Shown piece by piece: positions 7,838 through 16,952 of a DNA stretch of 64,000 nt. Each line of letters begins with the position of its first letter. Within the stretch, counting starts at the first letter, position 1. Source of the DNA: an uncultured Clostridia bacterium (GTDB taxonomy: Bacteria; Bacillota; Clostridia; Peptostreptococcales; Anaerovoracaceae); contig CALCEY010000012.1 of the NCBI GenBank assembly GCA_937900415.1, forward strand, positions 1 through 64,000. Direction: 5' to 3'. Under the pieces are notes generated by a model. It saw only the letters and a list, made by a program, of their open reading frames with translations, searched no databases and was not told where the DNA came from. The position numbers were made by a program, and so were the translations under genes.

Positions 7838-8453
7838 TTTTTTCTTCCTCCTTTGCCCCGTCTTTAAGCTCCTTTGCGCTTTTCTCCTGTTTTGCTCTGC
7901 CGACTGTAAAATATATTTCACCTGCTAAAATTCCGGCAAGTATTACCCAGCCTGCGTTGACTCCGAAAACACCTATCGAAAGAAACGCAGCTACGGCTAT
8001 CGCCCACTGAAAAACGCCTTTGAGCGTCTGCTGTCCCATTTTACATGCGGCATAAGCTATAAGTCCTGTGGCGGCGGCCTTAACACCCTCAAGCATACCT
8101 CCGATATACGGATTGCCGCCTACCTCCTCTAAAAAACATACCACCAAAATGATTATCACAAACGACGGTAATATAACTCCGATAGTCGTGACAATGGCGC
8201 CCCGAAGACCCTTTTTAAAATACCCTACGTATGTGGCCATATTTATGGCTATAACTCCGGGCAAACCTTGACTCACCGCTATACAGTCCAGTATTTCTTC
8301 GTCGGACATCCATTTGTACTTATCGCATATCTTTTCCTGAAGCAGCGGAACCATAGCCATTCCTCCTCCTATTGTGACTATCCCCACCTTGAAAAAACAA
8401 AGGAAAAGATTCATATAAATATTTTCTCTGAAAAAAGTCTTTACTTTGTCCAT
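7821..8453 (-). CDS. Chromate transporter family protein, half-size subunit 1
   Basis: 210 aa with the CHR signature FFKVGIVTIGGGMAMVPLLQE (about 21-41) and QGLPGVIAINMATYVGY, plus about five membrane spans and a lysine/glutamate-rich cytosolic tail (about 187-210). It overlaps its partner by 17 nt, and the two proteins together correspond to one full-length ChrA. The pair is inserted between proS and ppiB, where B. subtilis has no such genes. Substrate unproven. Confidence 0.85.
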   Translation of the reverse strand: MDKVKTFFRENIYMNLFLCFFKVGIVTIGGGMAMVPLLQEKICDKYKWMSDEEILDCIAVSQGLPGVIAINMATYVGYFKKGLRGAIVTTIGVILPSFVIIILVVCFLEEVGGNPYIGGMLEGVKAAATGLIAYAACKMGQQTLKGVFQWAIAVAAFLSIGVFGVNAGWVILAGILAGEIYFTVGRAKQEKSAKELKDGAKEEEKNGIDS

Positions 8454-8480
8454 CTATAGCTTCTGTCCTTCTTGCGCCTT

Positions 8481-10214
8481 CTATCCCCTTTTCTCTGCAT
8501 TTACCAGAGCGATGGCTTCTTTTGCAGCCTCTTCCGCCGTCTTTTCCTGTTTCTCGCTTTCTCTCCTGAGCTTATATTCAACTATGCCCTCGGCGGCACG
8601 TTTTCCCACCGTTATCCTAAGCGGAATTCCCAAAAGATCTGCATCCTTGAATTTAACCCCCGGTCTTTCATCTCTGTCATCTAAAAGTACCTCTACTCCC
8701 GATTCTGAAAGCTCCCTGTAAAGCTTGTCTGCGACAGCTTCCTGAGCTGCGTCTCCCGGTTTAACCAGGGTAATAATCACGTGATACGGAGCTACCGACA
8801 TCGGCCATATTATTCCGTTATCATCATGATTCTGCTCCACTATGGCAGAGAGCGTTCTGGTAACGCCGATGCCGTAACAGCCCATGACAATATGCTTATC
8901 TTTTTGGTTCTCATCTTTATATGTAGCGTTCATAGCCTCCGAATACTTGGTTCCGAGCTTGAAAACCTGTCCCACTTCGATGCCTCTCGCATGTTTTACG
9001 GGAGCTCCGCAGACAGGACACGGATCGCCTTCTTTAAGAATTTTTATATCCGTAACTATATCTCCTTTATAGTCTCTTCCGTAGTTCACGTTCTTTACAT
9101 GATAATCTTCTTTGTTGGCCCCTGCGCAAAGGTTCTTAAGTCCCGTAAGCTCGCTGTCCACAACTATTCTGCAGTCATGGAGCCCTACAGGCCCGGTAAA
9201 GCCTCCTATGCATCCTGTTTTTTCCGACATTTTATTTTCATCGGCAAAGCCTATGGCATGTTCCGGAATACCGAGAGCGTTTACCAGTTTTATCATGTTC
9301 AGCTCCCTGTCTCCTCGTATAAATGCAGCTACATATTCTTTTTCTTCGCCGTCATCTCCGTAAGTTACAAACAAAAGCGCCTTTATGGTTCTGTTCTTTT
9401 CAATCCCAAGAAAGCCTGCCACTTCTTCTATAGTCTTGGTTCCCGGAGTATTCACCTCTTCCATAGGCAGCATTTCAGCCTTTTCTTCCAGAGCGTCGGT
9501 ACACTCAGCCCTTTCTACGTTGGCAGCCATGGAACATTTTTCGCAATAAGCTATTTCACTTTCTCCCACCTCGGAAAGCGCCGTAAATTCGTGGGAATTG
9601 CTTCCTCCGATAGCTCCCGTGTCAGCTTCTACAGGTCTAAAGGTGAGTCCGCATCTTGTAAATATTCTGTCGTAGGCATCGTACATTTCCTTGTAACTCT
9701 TATCAAGACCCTCAAAATCCTTGTCAAAGGAATATGCGTCCTTCATGATGAACTCTCTGCTTCTCATCAGTCCAAATCTCGGTCTTGCCTCGTCTCTGTA
9801 CTTGGTCTGTATCTGATACAGATTCATCGGAAGCTGTCTGTGAGAGGAAACGTCGTTTCTTATAATATCTGTAAAGATTTCTTCGTGAGTAGGACCGAGG
9901 CAAAAGTCTCTGCCTCCTCTGTCTTTCACACGCCAGAGCTCCGGTCCGTAAGCAAACCAACGTCCCGATTCCTGCCACAGCTCAGCCGGCTGAATTGCGG
10001 ACATATGTATTTCCTGAGCCCCGGAAGCGTCCATTTCCTGTCTTATTATGTCCTCTATCTTCTTGATTGCTCTCCAGCCAAAAGGCATGAAGCCGTAGAT
10101 TCCCGAAGCCAGCTTTCTTATCATTCCTGTTCGCAGAAGCAAAACATGGCTTGGAATTTCTGCTTCTGCCGGCACCTCTCTTAAAGTCTTTATATGCATT
10201 CTTGAAAGTTTCAT
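8481..10214 (-). CDS. proS: Prolyl-tRNA synthetase, bacterial type
   Basis: 577 aa from the ATG at 10214 (site AGAGGTGAAG); longer upstream reading would run into ispDF. It is a class II synthetase with the bacterial architecture: motif 2 in [24 protein letters not shown], an editing (INS) domain in the middle (about 220-390) that clears mischarged Ala-tRNA-Pro, and motif 3 in CYGIGVTR with a C-terminal anticodon-binding domain. In the B. subtilis cluster gltX occupies this place. Confidence 0.95.
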   Translation of the reverse strand: MKLSRMHIKTLREVPAEAEIPSHVLLLRTGMIRKLASGIYGFMPFGWRAIKKIEDIIRQEMDASGAQEIHMSAIQPAELWQESGRWFAYGPELWRVKDRGGRDFCLGPTHEEIFTDIIRNDVSSHRQLPMNLYQIQTKYRDEARPRFGLMRSREFIMKDAYSFDKDFEGLDKSYKEMYDAYDRIFTRCGLTFRPVEADTGAIGGSNSHEFTALSEVGESEIAYCEKCSMAANVERAECTDALEEKAEMLPMEEVNTPGTKTIEEVAGFLGIEKNRTIKALLFVTYGDDGEEKEYVAAFIRGDRELNMIKLVNALGIPEHAIGFADENKMSEKTGCIGGFTGPVGLHDCRIVVDSELTGLKNLCAGANKEDYHVKNVNYGRDYKGDIVTDIKILKEGDPCPVCGAPVKHARGIEVGQVFKLGTKYSEAMNATYKDENQKDKHIVMGCYGIGVTRTLSAIVEQNHDDNGIIWPMSVAPYHVIITLVKPGDAAQEAVADKLYRELSESGVEVLLDDRDERPGVKFKDADLLGIPLRITVGKRAAEGIVEYKLRRESEKQEKTAEEAAKEAIALVNAEKRG

Positions 10215-10234
10215 GTTCTTCACCTCTAATGTTT

Positions 10235-11473
10235 CTAATATCTTGTTAACGTACATACCGCCTCTGCGGCGATTCCTTCTTCTCTTCCGACAAAACCAAG
10301 CTTTTCCGTGGTCGTCGCTTTTATATTTATGCAAGAAGTTTCTTTTTCCAATGCTTCCGCCACATTAAGCCTCATCTGCTCAATATGAGGAAACAGCTTG
10401 GGCCTCTGCGCCATAATGGTGACGTCGGCATTATTCACTGTCCATCCGTTTTCCTTAAGCATCTCCTTCACTGTTTTAAGCAGCTTCATGCTTGAAATTC
10501 CCTTATATCTCATATCCGTATCAGGAAAAAGCTTTCCTATATCTCCGAGCCCTGCGGCTCCCAGCATTGCGTCCATGAGGGCGTGAACCGCCACGTCTGC
10601 GTCCGAATGTCCCAAAAGTCCCTTCTCAAAGGGAATTTCTTCACCGCACAATATCAATTTTCTCCCATACTCCAGACGATGAACGTCATATCCCGAGCCT
10701 GTTCTGAAATCCAAAGGCAAATCCTCCCTTGTAGTGATTTTTATATTGCCGTAGCTTCCCTCTGTAATAGCTACCTTTACTCCAATCCGGTCTGCAAGGC
10801 CTGCGTCGTCAGTTCCGTAAAACCCGTCTTCATATGCTTTTTCAAAAGCCCTCTTAATCAGCTCTGCCTCAAAGCACTGCGGAGTCTGCACCGTGTAAAG
10901 CAAGCTTCTGTCTATGCTCCTGCCTGTCGTTATCTTTGCCGCCTCCGTCCATTCTCTTTGAACTCCGCCGCCGGTTTCTGAAACGCAGCCCTCCGGGGCA
11001 AGGCCTTCGGGAACGCGGTTCTCAATATATTTGTGCTCAGCCCCGCAAACCTGTCTTACGCTCTCCTTCATCGGTACGCACGGAACGGCAGCTCCGTATT
11101 TTCCCGCCGCCTCAAGAACTCTATCTATGATTTCTTCCGTAACGTAAGGCCTGGCTCCGTCATGTATCATCACATAGCCCTCCGTCACCAGACTTAAAGC
11201 GGCGCTGACAGAATCCTGCCGTTCTTTTCCTCCGGTCAGTATTCTGCAAACCTTTGAAAAACGGCTGCACTTTTCTCTGCAAAGCTCCTGAAAATCTTTG
11301 CCCGCAACTACAAGAATATCATCTACATGAGACGATTGCTGAAACGGCTCTATCGCCTTTTCAAGAATTGTTCTACCGTTTAAAAGAAGAAACTGCTTAG
11401 GAAGGGAAGCCTTCATTCGGCTTCCCTTTCCGGCTGCTGTAATAATAACTGTGACTTTTTTATCGTGAAACAT
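10235..11473 (-). CDS. ispDF: Bifunctional IspD/IspF enzyme (MEP isoprenoid pathway)
   Basis: 412 aa joining two steps of the MEP pathway. Residues about 1-250 are IspD, 2-C-methyl-D-erythritol 4-phosphate cytidylyltransferase ([16 protein letters not shown] at 13-28; DGARP at 105-109; VQTPQCF at 195-201). Residues about 255-412 are IspF, MECDP synthase (metal ligands Asp263, His265 and His297). IspD carries an unusual insertion of about 35-40 residues (about 142-182) before the [11 protein letters not shown] strand, rich in Gly, Glu and Pro. IspDF fusions occur in several bacterial groups, while B. subtilis has separate genes. It ends 21 bp before proS. Confidence 0.93.
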   Translation of the reverse strand: MFHDKKVTVIITAAGKGSRMKASLPKQFLLLNGRTILEKAIEPFQQSSHVDDILVVAGKDFQELCREKCSRFSKVCRILTGGKERQDSVSAALSLVTEGYVMIHDGARPYVTEEIIDRVLEAAGKYGAAVPCVPMKESVRQVCGAEHKYIENRVPEGLAPEGCVSETGGGVQREWTEAAKITTGRSIDRSLLYTVQTPQCFEAELIKRAFEKAYEDGFYGTDDAGLADRIGVKVAITEGSYGNIKITTREDLPLDFRTGSGYDVHRLEYGRKLILCGEEIPFEKGLLGHSDADVAVHALMDAMLGAAGLGDIGKLFPDTDMRYKGISSMKLLKTVKEMLKENGWTVNNADVTIMAQRPKLFPHIEQMRLNVAEALEKETSCINIKATTTEKLGFVGREEGIAAEAVCTLTRY

Positions 11474-11493
11474 AGATTAAATTTCCCGTCCGC

Positions 11494-12636
11494 TTATTTG
11501 GTAACTTTTCCGAAAATCATCCTGCCTGCGGCCGTTTGCAGCACGCTGGTTACAACAATATCCACTGTTTTTCCTATCTGCTTACGTCCGTTTTCAACTA
11601 CTATCATGGTTCCGTCGTCAAGATATGCCACCGCCTGGCTCGGATCCTTACCCTGCTTAATCAACGTTACCGTCATGCTCTCGCCCGGGATTACCATCGG
11701 CTTAAGAGCGTTTGCAAGCTCATTTATATTGAGCACCGGAACTTCTTTTATGGCCGCTACCTTATTGAGATTAAAATCATTGGTAACTACTTTTCCTTTC
11801 ATTATCTGCGCCAGTTTCAGAAGCTTTACATCTACCTCCGGAATTTCCTTGAGCGCTTTTTCAGAATCGGAATTGTAAATTTCTATGCCGTAATCTTCCT
11901 GTATCTTATTGAGAATGTCCAGACCTCTTCTTCCTCTGGTTCTTTTCAGCGAATCCGATGAGTCGGCTATATGTCGCAGCTCTACCAGAACGAACTCCGG
12001 AATTACTATCGGGCCTTCCATGAAGCCTGTCTTGATTATTTCAAGAATTCTTCCGTCTATTATAACGCTGGTGTCAAGAATTTTCGGCACCTTAGTCTTT
12101 TTCTTATCCTTGGCGTTATATGCGTAAGCGTTTTCTTCCTCCTGTTTCTGTGCAGTTGTTACCTTCTGAGTTATTGATTTTACGATAAGCTCAGAACCTT
12201 TCTTGCTTCCCACCACAGCGCCGAGAAACCCCAGCAAAGCATAGCTGCATATGGTCAGAACCACATATATTGCTGGCGAAACTATGTCCTGATATATCTT
12301 TGTAAGAAGAAAAGCTATGACAAGGCCTATTATCATTCCCACGACGCCTGTAAGCAAATCGTTTGCAGAAACACCCTGTAGATCTTTTCCTATGTTCGTA
12401 GCCATCTTATTGCCCGTTTTGCCAAGAGCCGGGGCTATTCTGTAAAATAAAATTCCAAAAATAATTGCAAAAACGATTCCCATTCCAAGAGCTTCCATCT
12501 TGGAAAGAACCATATAATCAGGATTGGTCTTGGCCTCTTCAACCGCAAAGTTGTTGAACAGAGCAAAGAGTCCGTATCCCACGAGCATTCCTACCGCCGT
12601 AAAGATTCCCCTGAACAGCTTTTTAAACATCTCCAA
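11494..12636 (-). CDS. PIN/TRAM domain membrane protein (YacL family)
   Basis: 380 aa. Four hydrophobic segments (about 10-30, 50-68, 95-115 and 122-143) anchor the N-terminus. A PIN nuclease-like domain (about 185-300) carries ILDTSVIIDGRI with the metal-binding Asp188, and a TRAM RNA-binding domain ends the protein (about 320-378). This is B. subtilis YacL, conserved between carD/radA/disA and ispD. A membrane-bound ribonuclease is the natural reading of the domains, but the target is not known to me. Confidence 0.88.
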   Translation of the reverse strand: MEMFKKLFRGIFTAVGMLVGYGLFALFNNFAVEEAKTNPDYMVLSKMEALGMGIVFAIIFGILFYRIAPALGKTGNKMATNIGKDLQGVSANDLLTGVVGMIIGLVIAFLLTKIYQDIVSPAIYVVLTICSYALLGFLGAVVGSKKGSELIVKSITQKVTTAQKQEEENAYAYNAKDKKKTKVPKILDTSVIIDGRILEIIKTGFMEGPIVIPEFVLVELRHIADSSDSLKRTRGRRGLDILNKIQEDYGIEIYNSDSEKALKEIPEVDVKLLKLAQIMKGKVVTNDFNLNKVAAIKEVPVLNINELANALKPMVIPGESMTVTLIKQGKDPSQAVAYLDDGTMIVVENGRKQIGKTVDIVVTSVLQTAAGRMIFGKVTK

Positions 12637-12698
12637 TTCCCCCTTTCTTAATAAATTTTTAAGTATGCGTTGAAATTCATATCAATGTGCTCGGCGCG

Positions 12699-13172
12699 TC
12701 AAATGGCGTCCTCTACGAGCTCCGACGCTTCCCGCTCCGAAATACCGCAGGCCAGGATGATTTCACTTACAAGAATTTGCTTTGCGCCCGAAAGCATTTT
12801 CTTCTCTCCAGCGGAAAGTTTTTTCTCTCTGTCTATTCTTGTGAGATTGCGGACTACCTCAGCCACCTTGAAGATGTCGCCGGTCTTGAGCATTTCCATA
12901 TTATCTCTGCACCTGCGATTCCAGTTGACGTCCATGGACGAGCTTTTATCTTTCAGTATATTTATCGCCTCGTCTATAGAAGACTTGTCCACTATTCTAC
13001 GTATTCCAACTGATATTTCCGAATCCGTTGGTATCATTACGTCCATATCGCTACAAGGTAATTTTAAAACGTAGTATTGGCTCACTTTCCCTAAAATTTT
13101 TTTCTCCTCAATTTTTTGAATGATGCCTGCACCGTGCACAGGATGCACGATCTTATCACCAACAGAGAACAT
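12699..13172 (-). CDS. CarD family transcriptional regulator
   Basis: 157 aa. Residues about 1-60 form the RNA-polymerase interaction (TRCF-like Tudor) domain beginning FSVGDKIVHPVHGAGIIQKIEEKK; the rest is the helical DNA-contacting domain (EAINILKD...SEREASELVEDAI). CarD/CdnL proteins bind the RNAP beta subunit and stabilise open complexes, particularly at rRNA and housekeeping promoters. It is the first gene of the leftward train ending at sigH and has two tandem promoters. Confidence 0.88.
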   Translation of the reverse strand: MFSVGDKIVHPVHGAGIIQKIEEKKILGKVSQYYVLKLPCSDMDVMIPTDSEISVGIRRIVDKSSIDEAINILKDKSSSMDVNWNRRCRDNMEMLKTGDIFKVAEVVRNLTRIDREKKLSAGEKKMLSGAKQILVSEIILACGISEREASELVEDAI

Positions 13173-13203
13173 AACTCGCTCCTTCCTTTACATACCTAAA
13201 TTA

Positions 13204-13233
13204 AGTATAAAAGAAATCCTGCTTTTATGTCAA
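13204..13233 (-). promoter_or_regulatory. carD promoter P1 (proximal)
   Basis: Minus-strand TTGACA (13233-13228), 18-bp spacer, TATACT (13209-13204), about 32 bp upstream of the carD start codon. A near-consensus sigma-A promoter. Confidence 0.75.
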
Positions 13234-13252
13234 GGCTCTATAAAAAAATATA

Positions 13253-13282
13253 ATTGTATCACATGTAAAATTTCTATGTCAA
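13253..13282 (-). promoter_or_regulatory. carD promoter P2 (distal)
   Basis: Minus-strand TTGACA (13282-13277), 18-bp spacer, TACAAT (13258-13253). It lies 49 bp behind P1 in the same orientation, giving carD and the genes after it two strong start sites. Confidence 0.72.
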
Positions 13283-13344
13283 CATCTATTTTTCACAATT
13301 TCATTATATTCTCTTTTAAAGGATGACTATGTTTCCTTTTTCTG

Positions 13345-13380
13345 ATAAACTAAAAGCCCCTGTATGAAATCAGGGGCTCT
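13345..13380 (-). terminator. Terminator after the NhaC gene
   Basis: On the minus strand AGCCCCTG (13378-13371) pairs with CAGGGGCT (13362-13355), followed by TTTTAGTTT. It lies 68 bp past the stop codon of the antiporter gene and separates that operon from carD. Confidence 0.8.
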
Positions 13381-13445
13381 TAGCAAACCATAGCAAAACG
13401 ATTACCAAAAAATTATCTGACTATTATCATGCGATTTTTTTCTCG

Positions 13446-14933
13446 CTATTTATTCTTTTTCTTCTTTCCTTTAGCTTGTAGCTTTTCCGTTTCTTCAGCG
13501 GTCAAAGGACGGTATGTACGAACACTGTTTCTCTCTCCGGTTTTCCAGAAGAATTTTCCTGTAAAGCCATAGATAACGGCTATGATAGGATCTATCCAGC
13601 AGAATACGGCAAACGGCAGATAGGCGATTGTAGATACGCCGAGAGTTCCCGCCATATATGCGCCGCAAAGGCTCCAAGGGATAAGCGGCGATATGATTGT
13701 TCCGCTGTCCTCCAAGGTTCTTGAAAGCGTTTGAGGAAGCAAATCGCGTTTTCTGAACTCGGTAACGAACATTCTTCCTCCGACGATGATTGCAAGAGTC
13801 TGGCTGGCAGTAGCCGCAAGCAGGAGAGTACAGGTAAGCACAACAGCAAGCACCAGACCTCCCAGGCTCTTTATAAGCGGTTTTATCGCAGTCAGGAAAG
13901 CATTCAGCAATCCAGTCTTTTCCATTATGGCACCGTAAAGCATACCTAAAATTCCCAGAGCGGCTGTCGAAAGCATACTCTGAAGTCCACCCCTGCTCAT
14001 GAGGACGTCAAAATCCTCTATTCCCGTTTCAATGCTGAAGCCTGAATTCAATATATTTGTAATTTCTCCGAATTTTTCACCCTGGAACACTATTGCCAGT
14101 ATAACGCCCACAAGCGTTGAAACCAAAAGGGTCGGTATGGACGGACACTTTTTCGCTGCCATTATGATTACTGCTACGGCAGGCAGGAGAAGGAAGATAT
14201 TCATATCGAAATTATCTTCTATCGCCTTCAAGGTGGCTTGAACAGCTTCGCTTTCCACTGTTCCCGAAGAATGCTTCATGCCCAGCACTCCGTATACTAC
14301 AAGTGATATAAGAAATGCCGGTAATGTCGTATATACCATTGATTTTATATGATCGAACAAATCTCCTTCGGATACAGCCGGGGCAAGATTTGTCGTATCT
14401 GACATAGGGGACATTTTGTCTCCCAGATATGCTCCGGAAATTATCGCTCCTGCTGTCATTGACGGATTAACCTCAAGTCCGGCTCCTATTCCCATCAAAG
14501 CAACGCCGACGGTTCCGGCGGCAGACCAAGAACTTCCCGTAGCAACTCCTATTATCGCAGTGATGATACTTGCAGTCAGTAAAAATACAGACGGATTTAT
14601 AATTTTAAGTCCGTAATAAATTATCATCGGAACTGTACCGCATACTATCCATGCGGCTATCAGAGCTCCGATAAGCATCATTATTATCGTAGGCTGTATA
14701 CATATTTTTCCGCCGTAATCTATGGCGTCCGCCAACTTTTTCCAGTCTCTGCCGTTGTTGAGCCATGCTACAAGCAGCGTTACGGCTATAGACGCAATAA
14801 GGTTTATATGGGTAGGTATGTCAAGCCAGATTACCGATGATATCATCGACACCAGCAAAAATCCGAGGCAGAACATCGCAGACCCGAACGGCATACTTTG
14901 TTCGCTTATTTTTTCTTTTTCGTTATCGCTCAT
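13446..14933 (-). CDS. NhaC-type Na+/H+ antiporter family protein
   Basis: 495 aa, about 11-12 membrane spans, with a lysine-rich C-terminal tail. NhaC family features include the SWSAAGTVGVALMGIG region and AYLGDKMSPMSDTTNLAPAV (about 166-185), whose Ser/Asp/Thr residues are typical of the ion path. Members exchange Na+ for H+, and some swap organic ions such as malate/lactate. Here it sits 42 bp downstream of a creatininase-family hydrolase, probably in one transcript, so transport of a substrate or product of that enzyme is possible. Confidence 0.85.
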   Translation of the reverse strand: MSDNEKEKISEQSMPFGSAMFCLGFLLVSMISSVIWLDIPTHINLIASIAVTLLVAWLNNGRDWKKLADAIDYGGKICIQPTIIMMLIGALIAAWIVCGTVPMIIYYGLKIINPSVFLLTASIITAIIGVATGSSWSAAGTVGVALMGIGAGLEVNPSMTAGAIISGAYLGDKMSPMSDTTNLAPAVSEGDLFDHIKSMVYTTLPAFLISLVVYGVLGMKHSSGTVESEAVQATLKAIEDNFDMNIFLLLPAVAVIIMAAKKCPSIPTLLVSTLVGVILAIVFQGEKFGEITNILNSGFSIETGIEDFDVLMSRGGLQSMLSTAALGILGMLYGAIMEKTGLLNAFLTAIKPLIKSLGGLVLAVVLTCTLLLAATASQTLAIIVGGRMFVTEFRKRDLLPQTLSRTLEDSGTIISPLIPWSLCGAYMAGTLGVSTIAYLPFAVFCWIDPIIAVIYGFTGKFFWKTGERNSVRTYRPLTAEETEKLQAKGKKKKNK

Positions 14934-14974
14934 ATATTTCTCCTAACTGTTGTTAAATTTAAATATGCGTTTTA

Positions 14975-15787
14975 TTAAAACAAGAATTTATCTGCAATCT
15001 GCGCAATCCATTTAGCATAAGCCTCGTAGCAAAGCTCTCCTTCTTCCGCTGTAGCGTCGGCCGGATTTCCTATGTATCCTGGGCTCTTGTCTTCCTTTGT
15101 AGGATGGAAAACGCCTACAGCGCCTCCATAATAGAACAATCCGCTGAATTTAACAGGATTTGTATCTTCGTCAGCATAATAAGGCTCAACACCTTCAACA
15201 TTGACGAGGCTTGGAACCGCTGCCATTACGCAAGCGGTTTCGTCTTCACCGCCATGTCCCTGATGCTCGGGATTTTTAAGAACGGTAGGCCAGAAATCGT
15301 TATGTGCAGGCACCCAGTCAGGCACTACGCTCTTAATGCCATAACGGTTTGCCATATCTTTCGCAACTACATTGAGAGCCGCTTCATTTTCTGAGTGGTT
15401 CAAGCAAAGCACAAAACGTCTGAATCCCATCTCATGGAGAGCCAAAATAAGGTCTTCTGCCATTTCTATAAAAGTTTTCTCATTAAGATAACAATTGCCG
15501 AATAATTTATCACGCTCAAACTTGTTGGTTTGCACGCCAAACGGAACTGCAAATCCCGGGACAGCCTTATGTCCCATCTTCAGCATTTCCTCATAGACTC
15601 TTCTTATGAGTACGGTTGCCTGAAAGTAATCTGCTCCAAGCGGCAGATGTCCAGCATGATTTTCAATCGCTCCAAAAGAAAGAATAACAGTATCCGTTTC
15701 TTTCATTGCATTTTCAAGCTCCACAGCGCTCATCTCGAGCATTGTTTTAGGCCCTTTGACCTCGTACAAAGTTTCCCAGTTTTTCAT
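14975..15787 (-). CDS. Creatininase-family (creatinine amidohydrolase-like) protein
   Basis: 270 aa of the creatininase fold, metal-dependent hydrolases of cyclic or linear amides. The metal motif is visible as ENHAGHLPLGAD (Glu42, His47, Asp53) and HGGEDETA (178-185; Glu183 a probable ligand). The usual NGHGGN loop is replaced by LNHSENEA (129-136), and the family's EqHG is EN-HAG, so this is a divergent member whose substrate need not be creatinine. A strong promoter lies 86 bp upstream, and the gene leads an operon with the NhaC antiporter. Confidence 0.8.
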   Translation of the reverse strand: MKNWETLYEVKGPKTMLEMSAVELENAMKETDTVILSFGAIENHAGHLPLGADYFQATVLIRRVYEEMLKMGHKAVPGFAVPFGVQTNKFERDKLFGNCYLNEKTFIEMAEDLILALHEMGFRRFVLCLNHSENEAALNVVAKDMANRYGIKSVVPDWVPAHNDFWPTVLKNPEHQGHGGEDETACVMAAVPSLVNVEGVEPYYADEDTNPVKFSGLFYYGGAVGVFHPTKEDKSPGYIGNPADATAEEGELCYEAYAKWIAQIADKFLF

Positions 15788-15872
15788 TATTTGCTCCTTC
15801 CTTAACGCTTAAAAAGCGCGTTATAATAACGTGCGCCTTTCGGCGCTTTATAAAAATTTTAGCACCGCGTAC

Positions 15873-15901
15873 ATTCTACCAAAAACCTTTTGTCATTTCA
15901 A
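15873..15901 (-). promoter_or_regulatory. Promoter of the creatininase/NhaC operon
   Basis: Minus-strand TTGAAA (15901-15896), 17 bp, TAGAAT (15878-15873). The leader that follows contains two GC-rich hairpins (AGCGCCGAAAGGCGC near 15848-15834 and AACGCGCTTTTTAAGCGTT near 15826-15808), which might affect expression. Confidence 0.7.
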
Positions 15902-16274
15902 TACACCGGAACAAAATATACCTATCCTGCAAAGCCTAAATGTCATTAAAACATCATATTAAAACATACTGCAGGCGCTTATTTATAAAATATTTTAAAA
16001 TCCTGTTTGACAATGGCGATAATGATGATAGAGTATAACTAAACAGGTCTTCCGTTCAAAGTACAGCCGGCTGTCATTCAAAAGCAGCCAGACCTTTCCG
16101 GCAAACCAACTGCACTACCGGAAGACTCGTCAGATTGATTTTTCACAAAACCTTCTATTTCCGAACATGTTTATGCTAAAATATCAATGTTACAATGTGA
16201 AAAGCAAAATACCGGTTTACCGCCATTGACATGCAAGACCGCATACCGATGGTACCCGTACAGGAGGACGCCAA
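15902..16274. other. Non-coding region upstream of the two-component system
   Basis: No ORF with a ribosome binding site. It holds TTGACA at 16007-16012 with TATAAC only 21 bp further on, enclosed by an inverted repeat CCTGTTT (16002-16008)/AAACAGG (16040-16046), and GC-rich dyads around 16046-16125. These may be the control region of the response regulator gene, but no clean promoter was found. Confidence 0.4.
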
Positions 16275-16952
16275 ATGTATAAAATTCTTATTGTGGACGA
16301 TGAAGCCAAGATTCGCGAGGTTATAAGAGAATATGCCGAATTCAGCGGATACGAAGTTACTGAAGCAGAAGACGGCATGAGCGCCATAGGTCTCTGCAAG
16401 CTGAACGATTACGATTTAATAATAATGGATATTATGATGCCAAAGCTGGATGGTTTTTCAGCATGTAAGGAAATCAAGAAGCTGAAAGACATACCTGTCA
16501 TAATGCTTTCAGCCAGAGGCGAGGAGTACGATAAGCTTTTCGGATTTGAACTGGGCATAGACGATTATGTCGTAAAGCCTTTCAGTCCCAAAGAGCTCAT
16601 GGCCAGAATAAACGCTATTCTCAGCAGAAAGAACGCCGCTTCCGCTGCGTCTCAGAGCGTAATGAAATTCGGGGGTCTCGAAATCAATATTCCTGCCAGA
16701 ACCGTAACGGTAGATGGACAAAAAGTAGAACTGACTCCTAAGGAATATGATCTTCTCTTTTATCTTGTGGAAAACAGGAATATCGCCCTCTCCAGAGACA
16801 AGCTTCTGTCGGATATCTGGGGATACGATTTCTTCGGCGATGACAGGACAATAGATACTCACATCAAAAATTTAAGAAACAATCTCGGACCATACAGAGA
16901 TTACATCGTGACGCTGAGAGGAGTAGGCTACAAATTTGAATATGAAAGTTAG
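16275..16952 (+). CDS. OmpR-family response regulator
   Basis: 225 aa. A receiver domain (1-115) has acidic pocket Asp8-Asp9, phosphoacceptor Asp52 (LIIMDIMMP) and the conserved Lys in VVKPFSPKELMARI. A winged-helix DNA-binding domain (about 130-225) contains LTPKEYDLLFYLVENRN and DDRTIDTHIKNLRNNLG. An AGGAGG site lies 6-11 nt upstream of the ATG. The kinase gene starts inside its last codons (17-nt overlap), so the two are cognate partners. The regulated genes are unknown; they are not obviously adjacent. Confidence 0.93.
   Translation: MYKILIVDDEAKIREVIREYAEFSGYEVTEAEDGMSAIGLCKLNDYDLIIMDIMMPKLDGFSACKEIKKLKDIPVIMLSARGEEYDKLFGFELGIDDYVVKPFSPKELMARINAILSRKNAASAASQSVMKFGGLEINIPARTVTVDGQKVELTPKEYDLLFYLVENRNIALSRDKLLSDIWGYDFFGDDRTIDTHIKNLRNNLGPYRDYIVTLRGVGYKFEYES

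Noticed and set aside
7244..8453. Chromate-resistance island
   Set aside because: The two half-size CHR genes are embedded in a housekeeping operon with no regulator or mobile signature, so a specific chromate role is not supported.
8781..10184. Long plus-strand open frame opposite proS
   Set aside because: It is antisense to a full-length, strongly conserved synthetase gene, has no ribosome binding site and gives a low-complexity Ser/Phe/Tyr-rich translation typical of a shadow frame.
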